Source: Sistotremastrum niveocremeum HHB9708 (lineage: Eukaryota > Basidiomycota > Agaricomycetes > Sistotremastrales > Sistotremastraceae). Taken from it: 64,000 nt of DNA. The translations under genes and the position numbers were made by a program. A model generated the notes under the pieces. That model made no database searches and was not told where the DNA came from. It saw nothing but the letters and a program-made list of their open reading frames with translations. Below, piece after piece: positions 10,445 through 21,900 of this stretch. The stretch is taken from contig KV419413.1 in the NCBI GenBank assembly GCA_001630475.1, positions 1-64,000 of the forward strand. The letters run 5' to 3'. Positions within the stretch are counted from its first letter, which is position 1. Every line of letters begins with the position of its first letter.

Positions 10445-12290
10445 CTAATGTCCACCAGCCTTGCCTTCTGGCGTCCTTGTTTTGAAAACACCCTTAGCTT
10501 TCACCTCCTCGATCACACCCGATGCGTACTCCAGACCCTCTCCAAGGAGATCTTCCCGACGCCTCCGTCCTGGTGATTCTTGATCAACACATGCATCCCA
10601 GGAGAAATGTCAACGCACCAATGATAGCCCAATTCCTGGTACTTGGGATCCGCAAAGTATCACATTCCAGCTCCCACCCACAAGCAACACTCTGAGCAGC
10701 GAGCCAAATCCGATACTTAGCATACGAACTCGTCTGTCCTTCTCCTCCAAGATTCATCTTATCAATATCTTCAGATGGTAGGGTAGTTTCAGAATGTCGT
10801 TCTCGACTGTATCGAGTATCAAATGCCCAAGCACAACAAGGAATTGATAAGTATCCAGAGGCTGCTTTGACTGTTGATATCACGGGTGTCCAGGGCGATA
10901 ATTCATCAGCGTGATTGGCAATTATGAACACCCCAGGTGGAAAGAATGTCGTCGATAATTCCACGTTAGTAGGATCGACCGCATGAACATGCAAGCTTTC
11001 TTGCGTAGCTGGAGGAAAAGAGTCCCAAGATACTCGGCGTCGTACATCGACACCGTTTCCTGCGTAGCCTTCTGAGACCAATATATGCGTCAAGAGCCCA
11101 TTCCCACAACTACATCAACGATTAGCGTATAATGATAATATATAAGTCGGTTGCGTACCCAAAATCGAGAAATCCACCAGGAGGTCTGCCCCAAGTATCC
11201 CAAGACCGCTCAAAGTCTTCGTCTTCTGCCCTGTTCACTTCAGGGAAAGTATCTTTCCACAAGAGCATTAAATAAGTCGCAATAGATATATCCTAGTATC
11301 TTATGATTAAACTGACATCCAACAACAGAAACATGCACACCTCGTAAACATGTTTCAAAGGATCAGTATTTTCTTGCCACGTCTCTACCAAATGCCCATG
11401 ACGTTCCCTCATCACGAGATAATGATCCTGGTACGTATTCCTCGGAATAATACAATCATGTAAAACCCGCTTCTGATAATGAGATATCTGACTCCATCCA
11501 TAACGATGAAGCGTATCAAGTAACGCAAGACACGTTCGATAGAGTCGAGAGCCAGGTTCGACTGGAATAGAGATAGGCTCGGATGGAAGAGGGAATACTT
11601 CGATACGGATGGCGGAGGGCGCACTGGCAAGGGAGAGGTAGCGAAAGGCAATATGCGAGACTTTAGGGTGATAATGCGGGAGTTTTTGATCTGCCTCGAG
11701 GATTGGTGTCAGGACCACTACTGAAGGCTCCAAGTCCACTTCGTGATCTTGGCTTTGAGAGGAGTCTTCGACGAGGAAAGTGCAGTCTTGGTAGAGGGAA
11801 GCATCTCTCCCAGGCCTTCTCGCAACTAATTTTCTTCGAATGTTTCTCGTCGCTTTCAGGTTTTTGATACGTCCTAGACTCCCCAATTCATTTTCAAGGT
11901 GTCGGCCTTCTTCATCTTCCAATATCTCGCTCCGAAGAATTAACGTCGAGTTATATTCCGGATGGTTGATGATCTCCATCATAGCAGGTGCGAACTACTC
12001 GATCATCCAGTAGCCGCATAGAAAGGTAATCCAGAGGGGATGAGAGATTGAGTGAAGGTAGATTGGCAGAGGTCATTTTAGTCGACCAAATCAGAAGCAG
12101 GAATGGGCGATTTATGGCTAACCGCAGAAGGTGGAAAATGAGCTTCGCAGGACAGGACGGGGATCCATTGGCCCGAGGTTTCTGGATATGAACTCGAAGG
12201 CTCGAACTCGAAACATAATGGACTTTCAGGCGAGTTGGGTGGATCCACGGTCCAATTCCATGGGTCAAAAGCAGGGCGAGCAGTCGCCAT
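10445..12290 (-). CDS. trm44: Trm44 tRNA(Ser) Um44 2'-O-methyltransferase
   Basis: Trm44 methylates the ribose of U44 in tRNA-Ser using S-adenosylmethionine, in the cytosol. The AdoMet motif appears as PPGGFLDFGCGNGLLTHIL followed by GNGVDVRRRVSWD, and downstream DTLRIPSTRNWAII; these are family hallmarks. The first exon starts at 12290 (MATARPAFDPWNWTVDPP) and is joined through an unresolved intron around 11985-12080 to a segment with INHPEYNSTLILRSEIL. The domain with CLALLDTLHRYGWSQISHYQKRV precedes the methyltransferase fold. A 40-base intron at 10579-10618 would join NWAII to ESPGRRRREDLLGEG and a tail ending KTRTPEGKAGGH. That intron is shorter than its neighbours, and an unspliced alternative reading exists, so the last about 45 residues are less certain. 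Confidence 0.8.
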
Positions 12291-12397
12291 GAAAATGTTG
12301 TGGAAAGACGATTTGATGACTAATCAACCTGCCAAACTAATCTATAGCAGTTCCGATCTAAAGAGTAAAGTACATCACTAGTGCAATATGCCATTAC

Positions 12398-14262
12398 TCA
12401 AAATAACATGTGCAATGTATATGCCGTTAACGCTGTCATCGAGAAAACCATTAAGAAATATTGAGGGATCAAGAACGCTGCTAGATTTTCTGCAGTCCCT
12501 GTTCCAGAATATACTTGCGTCAAGAAGACCTGTATACATTCATGAATGAAGAACATAGACATCTTGCGAGATGACATACCTGAGTAGTAGCAGTAGGAAT
12601 ACAAGAGAAGAATCTACCCATATCGTCAGTGCATCATCTAAAAGTTGAGGAAGCAAGAACAAACATGCAAACGAATCTCAAAACCTTATCCCCCTCATCA
12701 ATAATCCTCACCCTCGTCAACCCCTGACAAATCAGCACCCCAATAAAAGGCATGATCACAGTCTTCCCAATCGCCAATCCACCAATCGCCCCCATTGGTA
12801 ACTTCCCCCAATCACCTCTAGGAACTCTCAATCTCGCCAATGCAGAGCCCAGCGTGATAAGACCTAAGGGTACACTGGCTGCGCCTACGAATTGAGCGGT
12901 GTCGAGGACGAAGGCGAGGGGTGGATCGCCGTCGGGTGCGTTGGGGATGTGGAGGGATGGGACGGGGGTGAAGAGGCCTTTGAGGGGGTTGACGAGTGAG
13001 ATGAGAAGGGAGAGGAGGATGACGAAACATGGGGGTGATAATAAAGATTTGAGGAATTCGATGAGATGAGCTCTGAGGGAATGCCATCGAGTTGGGGGAG
13101 GGGATGGTGTTGGAGGTGTGGAGGGTGTGGAGGGTGATTCTGTATCTTTTGCGATTGATTGTCGTTCGTACACTGTTGTGAGTTGACTAGGAGTCGGAGA
13201 CATAGGTCTCGATCCCGGTTCTGAATGTGGAAGAATAGGCTCTTCAATAGCGAATCGTGCCCGTCGTTCAGATATTGGTGTCAAAAGTTCTGATGGCTCG
13301 ATCTTTTCAATCTTTTCGATGACTGAAGGGAGAGTATTCTCGATATCGATATCCGGCGATGATCCTTTCCGATGTCTGATAATCCGATGTGCGCTCGTCA
13401 ATAGACGCTTATTTCGGGCTTTCAGCTTCTGTTTGACTTCATTGTCTTCTTCATCCGGTCCCGCATAATCCCACGCAACCAATTTATGGCCCCCAAGAGG
13501 GAACAACGATATCTATGATCGATCAGAAGAGTTCTCAAAGAGGATACAAGTGACATACGAAAGTGACCAAGATAAACACAGATATATACGCAACAGCCAA
13601 CGTACTATCCTTCGTCCCTCCAAACGGACTAACAGCCGTAATACTCATAATAACAGCAGTAGCTATATTCCCATCAGTATCATATTCCAAAAAATAGAAT
13701 ATGAGGACTCACGTACATCCCCGCTATTTCCCCAACATCCAGCTACTAAAATCCCGTACCGAAATCGATGAGGAACCCAGAAGAATTGTTTGATGATGAT
13801 ACTGAGGAGTAGACCTAGAAGTTGATATACGACAGCCACCAATGTCAAAGGACCTAAAAACATTGTGACGTATCGTTAGCACCAACACCGTATATGCGTT
13901 GCGATGAAAGCTTACCAAGAGCAGCGATATTCTCTGGAGTGAATGCAGGAACGATTTTCGAGAACATAAGACATGGCAACGTGATATTCTGTCCTCATCC
14001 TTCAGGTAAGTCATTTTCCAAAACGAAGAAAAGGACGAATGCGCACCAGGAGAACCTGCCCTGTCCCTCTCGCTGCGACAGTTGGAAACAGATCAGCTCT
14101 CGTGATAAGATATCCACTAGCAGTAGTCGCAACTCTACAAAAACACCAAACACAGACGATGAGTTTCCTCAGGCGGTCAATCGAACAAAGCATAGGCACT
14201 CACAATCGAATCAAAGGCCTCACAGAGATCCATATCAGCGCTCCAACAGAAGGTGAACCCAT
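12398..14262 (-). CDS. Auxin efflux carrier family (PIN-like, Ecm3-type) membrane protein
   Basis: The protein belongs to the membrane transport protein family that includes yeast Ecm3 and plant PIN/PILS proteins, probably in the endoplasmic reticulum; substrates in fungi are not settled. Five N-terminal helices are encoded by small exons (residue patterns LFPTVAARGTGQVLL, NITLPCLMFSKIVPAFTPENI, GPLTLVAVVYQLLGLLLSI, RFRYGILVAGCWGNSGDV). A long cytosolic loop with acidic and Ser/Pro-rich sequence follows. Five C-terminal helices come next (PPCFVILLSLLISLVNPLKG, AASVPLGLITLGSALARL, IGKTVIMPFIGVLICQGL, and a last exon ending AYTLHMLF). The GNSGDV and ASVPLGLI..LG patterns are typical of the family. 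The ATG at 14262 opens directly onto the first helix. Splice sites near 12605-12640, 13507-13560, 13664-13720 and 13865-13910 are inferred. Confidence 0.82.
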
Positions 14263-15115
14263 CCTGCTATCCCTCCAGTCCAAAGGTCAAGCTCAAGCTC
14301 AAATTAAAGCTCGGGCAGCAGGCAACAGCGAAAAATGCTGAAGATTATGTAGTCCAGCACAATCAAGACCCTCATTCCGCATTCCGCGAGCATTTTTTCA
14401 GGAATAGTGAGGTGGTCCGTGGGCCGTGGTACGGATCCTGGGCCTAGGAACGGTCATGGCGGCCCGAGCGCTGGGATTAGCGGAACGGCGTGCAATGTGC
14501 ATGCACGCTTTGCTCGTTTTCTCGCGTTTGTGAACCGCTTGAATTCCGTGATATTTCGGGGTGGAGGCTGGTATGCTTTGAGATGGGCTTTGGCGAGTGG
14601 ATGTGGTTGGGACGTGCTTCACATTTTGATTAACCATGGGTCCATTGGGTCGGTGATTTGGCAGCTTTCACTCACATTCTACACCCAAGATTGCACGGAT
14701 AATATTGCGGTGGGGTACCATGTAGATCCATTAGAGCATGCTAGACAGCACGATGGATGGGATGTGCAGAGGGTGGCGGACGCGAACTCAAGGCAATCAT
14801 AGACGCCGATGAACCAGGCGAAGCGCATCCAACGTCGAATTGGGGGACTGGCTTGTCGAAAGCACGAAGCATTATGTCGGAAAATACAAATGTTATACAA
14901 TTTCATAACGATTTCTTACAATTAATTACTTCGCCAAGAGCACATACACGATACAATTACAACATACTAGACCACTTTACATTAACTTTCCTTCCACTCT
15001 TCCACTCATACAACACCTTCCGAAATATTACACTTTCATACACGTAAAAATACTTTCGCACTTGGCCAGACCTTCATCCCAGGGGACCACCGGAACCAAT
15101 TGATCGTTTGTGGAT
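14263..15115. other. Intergenic, no convincing gene
   Basis: This is the shared space between the start of the PIN-like gene and the 3' end of the acetate transporter gene. Open frames on both strands exist but look like chance frames. An inverted CCGTGGGCCGTGG-type GC-rich patch lies near 14415-14470. The stretch 14890-15050 is AT-rich and should hold the poly(A) region of the transporter gene. Confidence 0.35.
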
Positions 15116-16183
15116 TTAATCTCGACGAGGAAGCTGGTAAACGGGTAAGGTGAAGTACCTAACGTCTCGATTAGCACATGCACATAGCGTAGTCAGAGGG
15201 CAAACTTACCCAGCCTCGCGAGGGATAAGTTCCGATGCACCGACGTAGTACGCGATGAACGCAGTAACTATACCAAAGCCTCCGCCCGCTTTCGTAATGT
15301 TGACTTTGGCGGGGAGGAAAGACCCTGGCATACAAGGGTTCAGCTTCAAACTCACAAATGTGGGGGAGTGAATATGGACTGACCGATCATAAGGAACATA
15401 AATGTCAGATCAAGGAAAAAGAATAAGAACACGAGGCCCAAATTCGATCGAAGAGAAGCCATTCTGCGACACCAATCAATGATCTCGTGCGAGACTGAAA
15501 ATACGAGAGGAACGTACAGCATGATGAACGTGAAAATGAACCACGCAAGAAGGAAAAATCCAAGCGCATTATCCAGATCCGTAGTTCCATTATACGCGTC
15601 CAGAATCCCCGTGCCAGGAATGAGTACAGAGGCATAAGCGAACCAGAATCCTCCATAGGACGAGAACGCAGTTGCACCTTCACAAATCCATGAGCCCTCA
15701 AATCGGATAGCAGGGAGGGGGGGGGACGTACCGAATGTATTCCCGCACGCAAATTCCCACATTCCAGCTAAAAGCTGCGCGAGACCACCAACTCCTAACG
15801 CCATCCCAATAACGATATTCGGCTCTTTAACCCCTCTCGCATTCACATTAACAAGCGAAAGAATAAGTGTCGTCGATGCGAAGCTTATAAGACCCCTACA
15901 CCCCATTAATAGTCAATATTCAGATGAGACATCAACAGGGGGGAGAGAAGGCGTACAGAGGTCCTGGATTCCCGAACTTTCTGTGGCCGGGTCCTTGGAT
16001 TGCCATTTGACGAGTCCCATCCGCATTGAAGAAATTCCATCCGAATTCATTTCGAGGAACACCAGCTCCTCCTCCTGCACCAGGTCCAGCGCCGTTGAGA
16101 GGCATATGTCCCGCATGCGCACCAGGACCTGCATTCTGAATCCGAGATTCTTGAGCTTTCTCAGCGTCCATTGACATCTTCAA
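15116..16183 (-). CDS. GPR1/FUN34/YaaH family acetate (ammonium) transporter
   Basis: Members such as yeast Ato/Ady2 and Aspergillus AcpA are six-helix plasma-membrane carriers for acetate, acting as proton symporters or channels. The N-terminus is hydrophilic and Gly/Pro-rich and leads into FGNPGPLGLISFASTTLILSL, the NPxPLGL-like family motif. Helices follow, with IVIGMALGVGGLAQLLAGMWEFACGNTFG, then ATAFSSYGGFWFAYASVLIPG and later helices ending AFIAYYVGASELIPREAGYF and the C-terminus LPVYQLPRRD. The last splice (about 15164-15210) gives EAG-YFTLPV, the expected family ending. An intron containing a G-run splits the gene near 15680-15735. The two closely spaced ATGs at 16183 and 16174 are equally possible starts. 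Confidence 0.85.
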
Positions 16184-16283
16184 GTTTCCTCAACAATTCG
16201 TGAGGGCGGGGGTGGGGGTAAATGTGGAGACTCGGGGGTGGAGAGTCTGGGGTGGAGAAAGCCCGAGTCAAACTGAGACACTC

Positions 16284-16291
16284 TTTTTATA
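16284..16291 (-). promoter_or_regulatory. TATA-like box of the acetate transporter gene
   Basis: On the minus strand the sequence reads GTATAAAAAGAG about 100 bases upstream of the start codon. It is the only good TATA match in this leader. The assignment is by position and sequence alone. Confidence 0.4.
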
Positions 16292-16618
16292 CTTTCACAT
16301 AGGGGCAGGGCCAGAGGGGTAATTTACTTGGGCCTAGGAGTGCAAGAGCCGATAGGCAATTGAGATGCCGAAGGAACATTGTGCGTCATTGCACCACCAA
16401 AGATAGGTCTTGTGACCCTAAGACCCAAGCAGTATAAAGCCCCGGATCTGGAATTGGAATGGAGACAAAGTGGTGCGTCGGTCAAGGCGTCGGTGCATCG
16501 AGCTGTCGTCGTGTGTCGTCGTGGAAGAGTGGAGGAGGGGCGTCGAATGAATTTAGCTGGAGAAGCTCGAAGTGATCGGGTCAGATCGGAGTGGGGTCAT
16601 CTTTCATCCTCAGGTCTC

Positions 16619-16670
16619 ATCAAGTGAGATCAAGTCTGATCAAGTCTGATCGAGCGATCAAAGCGATCAT
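16619..16670. repeat. Short direct repeats of GATCAAGTCT
   Basis: The words TCAAGTGAGA, GATCAAGTCT (twice, abutting) and GCGATCA/AGCGATCAT form a small cluster between the acetate transporter promoter and the 3' end of the Rab-like gene. The GATC cores are palindromic. This may be a regulatory cluster or just a short slippage tract. The rest of 16184-16824 holds no gene. Confidence 0.35.
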
Positions 16671-16824
16671 ACTAGTACATGTAGCATAGTGAATGTTATA
16701 TTACTGTAATGTCTATATAATGCGAAATTAGGGTATGTAAATGAAAATGCACAACAGAAACCAACCAACCAACGGAAATCCATCACCCCAATGCACGAAA
16801 CTCAACAAACCACCCAACCAAATA

Positions 16825-18543
16825 TCACGACGAACAACACCGACCGTCCGACGTCCTCCCCACGCTCAAATCTCGCCAGAGCCTAAACCTCCCCGACCGC
16901 GACTCAACCACATCCCCCTCCCCTCCCAAAACACCCCTCCGCCTCTCACTCTCCCCCCTCTCATCCCATTCCCACCTCGCCACCACCCTCCCGGCTATAT
17001 ACTCAAATATATCCGGGACTCCCTGACCTGTCTTTGCTGATGCGAAGAGGAGCTTTATACCTTTGTCAGGTGGAGGTGGGGGTACTGGTGAGGGAATGGG
17101 GTCTTCTCCGTTTGTAGTGGCATTGGTGGGATTTATGTGAGGCCGAGTGTCGAAGTTTTCGTCGTGGTCTTCGTCATGAGAATATCGTTGGGTGAACAGA
17201 GAGGGTGTGATAGTCGGTGAATTCGAAGAAGTAGATGCTCGACTCCTCGACTGCGCCCTTCCCAACGACAACGACCTTCTCGGCGAAGTCGTATGATTCG
17301 AAGGAAGCGAAGAAGGTGCCGATTCATAATTGTCGAATAAGGAAGAAGAGGGTGTGTGATAGATTGTATTGGATGTACGGGTGGTAGTCATCGTTCCGCC
17401 CATCGAGGAGTTGAGAGGGGCGGATGTTGAACGTGAGAGGGCGTGGGAGGGGTTGATTTCGATGGTTGGTGATGGTTCGGGGGTATGATGTCCATTCGGC
17501 GTCGCGGTACTCGAGCTCGCATGTCCATTAGCAGTCTCTGAATCCGACGAACCAGAGATAGGGATCAAGTCCCTAGCAAACTGCTCCGCTCTCCCCTCCG
17601 TCACTCTCTCAAATCGAGAACCACCGGCCGGACTCAGCTGTGAGAACTCCCTAGGTTCAGGAATATCAACTTTGTTCCCAACCATCACCGTACAAAAATC
17701 CGCAGCTTCTTCTTCAGGCACAGGAGCCCTCTCAGAGAACTGTATCCACCACTTTCTCAAATCCTCAAGCGTAGCAGGACGTGTAACGTCAAAGACCATA
17801 ATCACTGCGTCTGCGCCTCGGAAGAATGCGCTTGAGAGGCTGGAGAAACGTTCTTGGCCTGCTGTGTCCTGCCACCAGAGGTAAAGGTAAGATTAGAATG
17901 GGATAAGATGACGGGATGCGACGCACCCAGATTTGTAAAGTCACAGGTTCACCATTTGGGTCGTAGGGATGTGGTAGTGTCTTGGTGATAAAGTCTGTGC
18001 CGATAGTCGCTCGATAGCCAGTCGAGAACCGCTCAGAAATGTACTATAAAGCCAGAACGTGAGCATCTCTCCATCCGTTTATCAAAACGGACTCGAAAGC
18101 ACCTGTGTCCTAAGACTAGTCTACCAAACCAACAAGATGAGCACTTTGGCTATCTCACTTCCGCAAGACCAAATGTGCTCACTTTTCCCGTAGAACTAGA
18201 CCCAATAACAACAACCTTGATCGTCCTGACCATACGCAAATCCCCTCTCTTAGGCTTCACTCCAAAACGATATTGCTTGCAATGGTGGTCACGAAGATTT
18301 GATGGGCTGCTTTTTGCTGGACTGGAGCCGCAGCCGAGGATTGTTTTGACGGGTTTGCAACTTAGCCTCCGTTCTTTGCCGAGGTGCCGAAAGCACGTCG
18401 TTTGACGTGGATGGTTCCTTGGCTTCTCGTCCTGAATTTCTTGAGATCGGAACATCGTCGAATATGAGAGATGGTCGTTGACTGTCGTTCAAAAATCCTG
18501 GGAGACTATCTGAAGCTCTGAGATGTCTTACACCTCGTCGCAT
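16825..18543 (-). CDS. Rab-type small GTPase with a long Ser/Thr-rich insert
   Basis: The G-domain motifs are all present: P-loop GSSSTGKTSL, switch I with ATIGTDF, WDTAGQERFSS, GNKVD and SAKTG. The C-terminus is CCSS, which fits dual geranylgeranylation (CCXX) of a vesicle-trafficking Rab; the core is closest in feel to Rab7/Ypt7. Between GNKVD and the SAK motif lies an insert of roughly 140-150 residues, rich in Ser, Thr, Asn and His, open in frame with no stop. Rabs normally have about 25 residues here. A further N-terminal exon (18543, MRRGVRHLRASDSLPG) may extend the protein upstream of MVRTIKVVVIG. Small exons encode TSLRTQ and YISERFSTGYRATIGTDF. Whether the insert is wholly translated or contains an unrecognised intron is open. 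Confidence 0.75.
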
Positions 18544-18970
18544 CGTGTTCTCCGTCTGATTCGGAGGTATATATCGAAACTAAGTGAGCTTGTCGATGTC
18601 ATGCATGAGAGGTTTCTCCCGCGATACACGAGACTGAGATGAGGAACGCTAATCTCATAGTGCCTTGGTTAGTATGTCAAAAGGCACGTGTCTCAGAAAT
18701 AGTAATAAAGAAGTAGCAGAAGAAAAATCCAGAGTTGTTCATCGCAGAATCGACTCTTACTATCGATCTCGCATCCTCCTTCCCCAAACCTCGTACAGTA
18801 ACAATAACCCTCGCCAGACTGAGAAATCGAATACCTGAATAAATCGGAGAAAGATGACATCAGCGAGCGCTACCCGCTAAAGCCTTCGCCTTCCATTCTC
18901 GGAGTTTCCGTTCTCATTCGACTATAAAGTCCACCACACCGTACGGTCCCAGTCGGACCCAGCCCACAAC
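18544..18970. promoter_or_regulatory. Divergent promoter region
   Basis: These 427 bases separate the starts of the Rab-like gene (-) and the DUF2421 membrane protein gene (+), so both promoters must lie here or overlap. A TATA-like ACTATAAAGT sits at 18921-18930, about 45 bases before the plus-strand ATG. Confidence 0.5.
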
Positions 18971-21900
18971 ATGGAAGGACGCAAAGACAAGTCTCCAGAT
19001 ACAGAAAGCAGTTCCTCAGGCACTACCAGAGAACACTTTACTCTCGACCACGGCTCCCAATCCACGACACGAGGATGGAAAGGAGATTTGAACAAGGATT
19101 TGAAGGATCATTTTGGATTCAAGTTGGAGGTTCCGGGGTGGATTAAGAGCAAGATGAATTGGCCGGCTTTGAAACCTGTTTTGAGAAGTGCTGCGGCTGC
19201 GTGGATATCTTTGCTTTATGTGATCATTCCTAGTATCGAGAATAAGATGGGTCAGGTGCGCTGTCGTCGTTCTCTCTGCTCTCCACTCCGTTCTGACGAT
19301 ACCTTGGCTCCAGGCTGGATTTTTGGTCCTCGTAGGTACACCTCCACCTCCACCACGCTCATCGCACTTCTCAACATCCAATCACTCGATTCAGGAGCAT
19401 TCATATCACCCCCCAGCGATCCATTCATCGCAATCCTCGAACGAGAACTCGGCATCCTCATCCTCGTCCTATCAGCCTGGGCCTGGTCATGTCTCGGAAT
19501 CAAACTCTCATCTCTCGCTCGATCAGAGTTCGTTCCAACCGCGAGCACAGTGGACATCTTCGCTGGGAAATATATCGAGCCTTGGGTACGTTCTCTTGAA
19601 TTCCGTAGGGGATGAAGGCTGATGTGACAATAAGCCTTCGGTTATCTGTGGCGTATTCCTGTTCTTTGGGAGTGCTATGATACTGTACCTTAAATCCCGT
19701 CTAGGTCCCGGTCCCTTCATATTCGCAACAGTCTTCGCATGCATATCACTAGGTGCGTCTTCCCCCTGAAGTGAATATCACAACCACTTAATCCTCCCAT
19801 CCAAAGATATATGTCTCACCGTAGCTCCTCTATTCCCATACCCTTACTACAAGGTATAATCAGCATTCACAGTGTTCACGAATGTAAGCTGACATTATAC
19901 CAGATCGGAGAGACAATCGTCATCCCTCTCTCCCTCCACAGCGCAACAGCCCTAATCTGCGGAGCACTCGTATTCCCCCAATCCCTAAACGCAGCATTCG
20001 TCAAACGTCTAAAAGCCGCTTTACTCCCCATGGCCGATGCACTCGAGACTCAAATTCCCCTCCTCTCAAAATCACCTTTTAGTCACGATTTCGACCCGGG
20101 GGTCTTTTCGGAGAAGGTTATGAATGCTGAAAAGGGGTTTACGCCGATGGCTGCTAGTGCTAGGTTGATTAAGAGGGATATTTCGTGGGGGCGGTTTGGA
20201 GGGAAGGATCTGTTGGAGTTGCAGACTATTGCGAGGAGAATGCTCGTGAGTCTCTCACTCATTATTGCCTTCCATTTTCCAACGTTTCGTTTAGGTGCGG
20301 TGTAATGGGATGGATTACTTTTATCAGATCATCGAATCCAATCGAGAAAGATTCCTCCCCAACACCTTCAAAGCACGTACTCCAGGTGTAACACCCGACG
20401 TATCTCGTGCAGTCTCCCGCACAGGCACACCTCCACTAACACCAACTACAACCACCATATCCCAAATCCACTCACCCGCCTCATCCAATTCCCTCTCATC
20501 CCGCGCAAAGCGTAATCACCTCCACATCCCTCACTTCAACGTCCCTCATTTCAAAGGAGATATACTACATCACTCCCACTCACACGAAACAGTAGTCGGA
20601 GTCTTCGAATCCCAAAAATACCTCCATCTAGAAGAACGTCTCATGCATCCCGACGCAGAGAGATATACGATTCAAGCTGTTCATCTTCTAGGAGAGAGTA
20701 CGAAGGATCTTTTAGGTGCTACTAGTGAGAGTATAAGATTTGTGGGGGAGTGGTTGGAGTATGTTAATTCGCAGAGGTTTAGGAGGATTTGGCCGTGGGC
20801 GTGGGGCGGGAAGAAGGATGAGATGAGGGAGAAGTGTATGAGTGGTGTGAAATCTGTTCTGACGAAATTGGAAGCTTCACTTGAGGAATTCCGGAATGAT
20901 AAACGGCGCGTCTACGTCTCTTCATTCGCAAAACGTTTCTTCGGTTTTGGCTAATTCGATTTCGATTTGTAAAGGTTGCTCGTTCTGAACCCCTATAGAT
21001 CAGCAGACGATCCATCCAGTTCCCTCATAGCACCTTCCGTCCCTCCCCATCGATTCCTATTCAACTGTTTCGTATACCAATATCATCTCATGTACTTCTC
21101 CATCGCTCTAATCGACATGGTACGCCCCCCCCTCTTTCTCTCCCTTCATATCCTCTACTTATTCTTATTCTTATCCTCATACTGATGCTTATACTGATGC
21201 TGATAATGTGTTTTAGCTTCGACATATTGAGAAACTGGAAAAGGAGAGATTGAGGAGTAGGGTGTGGATGCCTATATTGCCTTTGCATAAGATACTCGAA
21301 TGGAGTCCTTGGGAGGCGAGTGAGAATTTGGAACATGAGTCTGGGGGAGATGAAGAAGACCCTGGTACGCATCCAAGCCCGTCCCTCCCATAAATCCGAT
21401 TAACTAAAAACCCAAAAATATTTCTCTTACTGGAATTTATCCTGCTGATAAATAGATATAATCCCCGGCCTCGACATATCCGCAATGGATCTAGGAGACA
21501 CAGGAGCCCGAGATCCAGATGCTCTTCCCCCCGATAACATATTCGAACGCGTTGGAGCTTGGGTATATCATGCGACGGCGGGTATTACGAGGGGGAATGT
21601 GATATTTGCGCTTAAAGCTGGGGTTCTTACTGGTACGTTTATTGATGTTAACGATGCTTGATTAGTTGATGATTTGGGTTTGGGGGGTAGTGTTGCTCAG
21701 TTTACCGACTTATGTTCAGCGATCTGGGAAGTTTGCATATGGTGCGTATAACCCTGTCAATGAAATCCACATGGAGTTTACCTCCTATACTCACTTCTTC
21801 TCCTTCGCAGAGCACAAGGCCGTATGGGCAATGTACGCATGCCTCCCCTCATTCTTTTCATCCTCATGTAACTCACGTAACTCATGGCACACAGAATAAT

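Noticed and set aside
16741-17040. 99-codon plus-strand frame, Pro-rich
   Set aside because: It is the antisense shadow of the 3' end of the Rab-like gene, whose C-terminal CCSS reads cleanly on the other strand.
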